The position numbers and the translations under genes were made by a program. Shown here one piece after another: positions 61,406 to 64,000 of a DNA stretch of 64,000 nt; the first letter of the stretch is position 1; each line of letters starts with the position of its first letter. The notes beneath the pieces are model-generated. The model was not told the origin of the DNA, did not search any database, and was given only the letters and a program-made list of their open reading frames with translations. Source of the DNA: Lentibacillus cibarius (GTDB lineage: Bacteria > Bacillota > Bacilli > Bacillales > Amphibacillaceae); assembly GCF_005887555.1 (NCBI RefSeq), contig NZ_VCIA01000001.1, positions 1,860,001-1,924,000 of the forward strand. Direction: 5' to 3'.

Positions 61406-61695
61406 TTATCCACATGCCTTTGTGTCCCTTTTTTCGACACTTTTCTATTATCCACAACTTCTATCGACAATTCACTCACAAAATATAGTAGTGTGGATAA
61501 GTATTGTCTACAATCGGTTGAAATTGTGGATAACTGGCGAAAAACCGTTGCACACTTGGATTTTTTTTGATATCATATTTGTGTTTTAACATGTGTATAA
61601 CAGATCACCCTTCAAAAGTTCTCCACAGGTTGTGGATAGTGTGTGGATATGTATTCACACCTTTGTGTATTTTCTATTAACAACAATGTGGATAA
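61406..61695. promoter_or_regulatory. oriC DnaA-box region (incA/B-like)
   Basis: Perfect TTATCCACA at 61406 and 61448 (+) and its complement at 61492, 61525 and 61687; near matches at 61461 (CTATCGACA), 61592 (TTATACACA complement), 61631 (CTATCCACA complement) and 61642 (ATATCCACA complement). Nine boxes in 290 bp between rpmH and dnaA are the classic upstream half of a Bacillus-type bipartite origin; the downstream half (after dnaA) is outside the window. Confidence 0.93.
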
Positions 61696-61776
61696 TGTAA
61701 ACAAGTACCGCTTTCAGTCTGGTATAAGGGGTTCGCAATCCACAATTAAATATAAACAACAACGCCAGTTACAGAG

Positions 61777-61828
61777 CCTTTCCATCTTTCATTCGCAGTA
61801 CCGTATGAAAGATTGAGGAAGGGTTTTT
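61777..61828 (+). terminator. Plus-strand terminator-like hairpin between oriC boxes and the IS
   Basis: CCTTTCCATCTTTCAT (61777-61792) pairs with ATGAAAGATTGAGGAAGG (61805-61822) apart from small bulges, followed by TTTTT. It would stop transcription towards dnaA. No plus-strand gene precedes it. Confidence 0.6.
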
Positions 61829-61997
61829 CTATCATCTATTCAACGTTGAAAGACCTGCGGTGATATGTCAAGAGGAAAATAACTAAATATTCGATTGTCA
61901 AGGTTCAATTTTGCGAAAAAAGGCATCAGGAAACTAGACCAGTAAATAAATGGAAATTACTGGTAATCAGTAAAAGGATTTAGAAGCTATTTGTGCT

Positions 61998-63227
61998 TCA
62001 TGCATTCACGCTCCTTTTTGGCGTGTAGATTTGGTGATTGCGTAGTAGCACATCCACCAAACGCACTAATTTTCTTGCGGTTAAGACGAGTGCTCTTTTG
62101 TGTTGATGCTTAGGTACTTCACTGTATTTTTTCGCGTAATATGCTTGATACTCAGGAACGTGCCGTCTTACCGAGTTGGCGGCTTCAACCAGGTAATATC
62201 TGAGGTACTGATTCCCGTTACGCGTAAGTGAAGTGTCGTCAGCTGTGAAGCGGCCTGATTGGTGCTTTCGCCAATAAAGGCCTGCATATTTGGCTATCTT
62301 AGTTTCATCATCAAATCGCTCAATTTGGCCGATTTCGGCGATGATTCCCGCAGTAAACACGGGCCCGATGCCTGGGATAGTGACAAGCGTTTGTGGCAGT
62401 CCAGCCATGATACGCTCGATTGCTTTATCAATTTCCTTTATCTGTTTTTGGAGTGTGCGAATGACTTCGATAGTTGTACCAAGAATAACATCGATAGAGT
62501 CTTCCACAACCTTGTCCAGACGGTAAGAAGAACGAACGGCTTTCTGAATGGATTTCGCAACACATTCCGGGTCACCAAAGCGATTTCTGCCCTTTTCTTG
62601 TAGAAAATCAGCTAGATCTTCAACCGGCATTTGCGCAAGTTCATCCAGACTGAACTTCTCGAAAAACAGTTCCATCATGGCATTCCCAAAAACGGAAGAA
62701 TCGACTTCCTCTTTGAAGGTATTGCATTTAAAACTCAAGTGTTGAAGGAAGTGCTGCTTTTCCTTGGTAACCTGATGAACTAGCTGATACCTGGAGCGTG
62801 TAAGCTGTTGGAGCGCAACATATTGGCTCTCTTTGACAACAGACATTGGCAATCGGCCAAAACGCAGATAATCGGCGATGACGAACGCATCAATTTCATC
62901 GGTTTTGTCCATGTCGCTATAACTCTTTTTAAAGTTCGCAATCTGTTTTGGATTCATGACAAATACCTCTGCGCCAAGTGCTTTGAGTGCCTCATCATGA
63001 TGAAGAAACATGGATGGATGAAAACTATAAACGGACGTGGATTCAAGCCCGAATTTGAGCGTATCAACAGCCTGATCACGCAAATATTCCAAAACAGTAT
63101 CCCGAAGCTCACTAGCACCAGGAAGGTCATTGGAAACCGTGAAGGATTTAACCTTTTCTCCTTCACCATCCAGCAAACAAATCTTGATATCAAAAGAACT
63201 AACATCTAATCCAGCAAATAATTTCAT
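61998..63227 (-). CDS. IS110-family transposase (DEDD/serine recombinase)
   Basis: A 409-residue transposase. The RuvC-like N-terminal DEDD residues are visible as D8 (AGLDVSSFD), E62 (GLESTS), D110 and D113 (KTDEIDAFVIADYL). The C-terminal Transposase_20 domain has TLVTIPGIGPVFTAGIIAEI, GLYWRKHQSGRF with the likely nucleophile Ser324, and LTRNGNQYLRYYL. All catalytic residues are intact, so it is probably functional. ATG 63227 follows GGAGGAG; the longer frame upstream is inside the leader RNA. Confidence 0.95.
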   Translation of the reverse strand: MKLFAGLDVSSFDIKICLLDGEGEKVKSFTVSNDLPGASELRDTVLEYLRDQAVDTLKFGLESTSVYSFHPSMFLHHDEALKALGAEVFVMNPKQIANFKKSYSDMDKTDEIDAFVIADYLRFGRLPMSVVKESQYVALQQLTRSRYQLVHQVTKEKQHFLQHLSFKCNTFKEEVDSSVFGNAMMELFFEKFSLDELAQMPVEDLADFLQEKGRNRFGDPECVAKSIQKAVRSSYRLDKVVEDSIDVILGTTIEVIRTLQKQIKEIDKAIERIMAGLPQTLVTIPGIGPVFTAGIIAEIGQIERFDDETKIAKYAGLYWRKHQSGRFTADDTSLTRNGNQYLRYYLVEAANSVRRHVPEYQAYYAKKYSEVPKHQHKRALVLTARKLVRLVDVLLRNHQIYTPKRSVNA

Positions 63228-63329
63228 GGGGGGTTCTCCTCCTTTCGATTTAGAATCATTGGTACTATTTCTTGGACGCCCTGAGATATCCCTAGTGTGA
63301 ACGCCGATCAGCAACCTCGTGTATAAGTA

Positions 63330-63460
63330 CTAACCCTGATTCGAAAGCCGCCCTGGGGCTACTAACACCCAGGTTCGAGATTCAGGGTGCACAGCCTGCG
63401 AGTAGGAAGGTCCGAACGCACACTGGGAAACAGTCTTTACGTGTGGTCTAGCCACAAGGG
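63330..63460 (-). ncRNA. Candidate IS110 bridge RNA in the transposase leader
   Basis: The DNA between the left end and the transposase start carries nested stems: ACCCTGA/TCAGGGT (63333-63339/63382-63388) around CCTGGG/CCCAGG (63352-63357/63368-63373) with internal loops, and a TGTGG/CCACA hairpin (63442-63456). IS110-group elements encode a bridge RNA here, with internal loops that pair to target and donor DNA. Exact ends and guide loops cannot be assigned by eye. Confidence 0.5.
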
Positions 63461-63607
63461 GGAAAAGAATTGTCCCAAATGATCCTAAGACCATTATCTA
63501 GGAACATCACGGGACGTCCAAGACTTTTGACTATATCCAGCAGGAAAAGTAAGAAAATATGGGCTCAAATGATAGGGCCTAAACATAATATACGAGGGGT
63601 GAACCAT

Positions 63608-64000
63608 ATGGAAAACATTGACGATTTATGGAATGCGACTTTAAAAAATATTGAAGACCAAATAAGTAAACCAAGCTTTGATACATGGTTAAAAAACACC
63701 AAAGCCGAATCGCTGGAAAATAATACGCTAACGATATCCGCTCCAAATGAATTTGCACGAGATTGGCTTGAAGGCAGGTACACAAATCTGATTAATGAAA
63801 TACTGCTTGAGATCACCGGAGCAGAACTGTCGACCCGTTTTATCATCCCTGATGCCCAGGAGGCCGAAGATGACACCAATCAACCACAAAAGAAAATCCC
63901 AACAGCAAACAATGCGGAAACATCCGATACAGCAAAAACAATGCTGAATGCGAAATACACCTTTGATACCTTTGTCATTGGATCAGGAAATCGGTTTGCC
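63608..64000 (+). CDS. dnaA: Chromosomal replication initiator DnaA (3' end outside the window)
   Basis: The first 131 residues of DnaA: MENIDDLWNATLKNIEDQIS, then KPSFDTWLKNTKAESLENNT (domain I), the flexible domain II and the beginning of the AAA+ domain (YTFDTFVIGSGNRFA). ATG 63608 follows GAGGGGTG. The normal promoter region is probably altered by the IS110 insertion; TTGACT at 63527 with TAAGAA 17 nt later is a weak candidate promoter. Confidence 0.97.
   Translation, partial: MENIDDLWNATLKNIEDQISKPSFDTWLKNTKAESLENNTLTISAPNEFARDWLEGRYTNLINEILLEITGAELSTRFIIPDAQEAEDDTNQPQKKIPTANNAETSDTAKTMLNAKYTFDTFVIGSGNRFA

Larger units (their letters stand above)
61939..63540 (-). mobile_element. IS110-family insertion sequence in oriC (approximate ends)
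   Basis: The transposase gene (61998-63227) with a short right flank and a ~310-base structured leader has the layout of IS110-group elements, which have no terminal inverted repeats. The ends could not be fixed: a 7-bp inverted repeat CCAGTAA/TTACTGG (61939-61963) lies near the right end, and CAGGAAA occurs at both 61927 and 63541, which might reflect the duplicated core. It separates the DnaA boxes from dnaA. Confidence 0.7.

Overview
The window is a stretch of a low-to-moderate GC, endospore-forming Firmicute chromosome around the replication origin. Gene content and order (rpmH-rnpA-yidC-jag-mnmE-mnmG-rsmG-noc-soj-spo0J on one side of dnaA, then yyaC, ychF, rpsF-ssb-rpsR, yybS-gdpP-rplI-dnaC, purA, walRKHIJ-htrC, rlmH) fit the Bacillaceae, probably a Virgibacillus/Oceanobacillus/Lentibacillus-like genus. 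Genus is an inference from synteny; no marker settles it. No tRNA or rRNA gene was recognised.

Layout. 1-5.05 kb (+): an accessory respiratory cluster, with the 3' part of a DMSO-reductase-family molybdoenzyme, its four-cluster Fe-S subunit, an NrfD/PsrC membrane anchor, a TorD-like chaperone and a multi-cluster ferredoxin. It lies just beyond the 3' end of rlmH. 5.2-7.8 kb: rlmH, a twice-frameshifted NERD-domain gene and a 16-unit, 52-bp tandem repeat array. 7.8-15.7 kb: a coiled-coil protein and the sporulation trio spoVR, yhbH, prkA, with an inserted gdhA and an unknown small gene on the other strand. 16-21.6 kb: a divergent metabolic module (MHS transporter + ornithine-cyclodeaminase-like enzyme; ThDP acetolactate-synthase-like enzyme + aldehyde dehydrogenase). 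21.7-26.3 kb: assorted single genes (TraB, YpjP, macro domain, GNAT, small membrane proteins), with two clusters of DnaA boxes flanking a DoxX-like gene.

26.3-61.3 kb is mostly conserved backbone transcribed on the minus strand, away from dnaA: cell-wall signalling (walRKHIJ, htrC, an M23 endopeptidase), purA, replicative helicase dnaC, rplI, gdpP (broken by a one-base frameshift), yybS, rpsR-ssb-rpsF, ychF, a MscS channel, yyaC, a cysteine-desulfurase-like gene, and the chromosome segregation and nucleoid occlusion locus spo0J/soj/noc with two parS sites and one perfect Noc-binding palindrome. Then come rsmG-mnmG-mnmE, jag-yidC and rnpA-rpmH.

61.3-64 kb is the origin: nine DnaA boxes between rpmH and dnaA, followed by an IS110-family insertion sequence with a strongly structured 5' leader (candidate bridge RNA), then the start of dnaA running off the window. 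The insertion separates the upstream DnaA-box cluster from dnaA by about 1.9 kb.

Most notable points: the IS110 element inside oriC and its candidate bridge RNA; three extra-origin DnaA-box clusters; a palindrome inside soj that is a hybrid of parS and the Noc site; the gdpP frameshift; and the 52-bp array.
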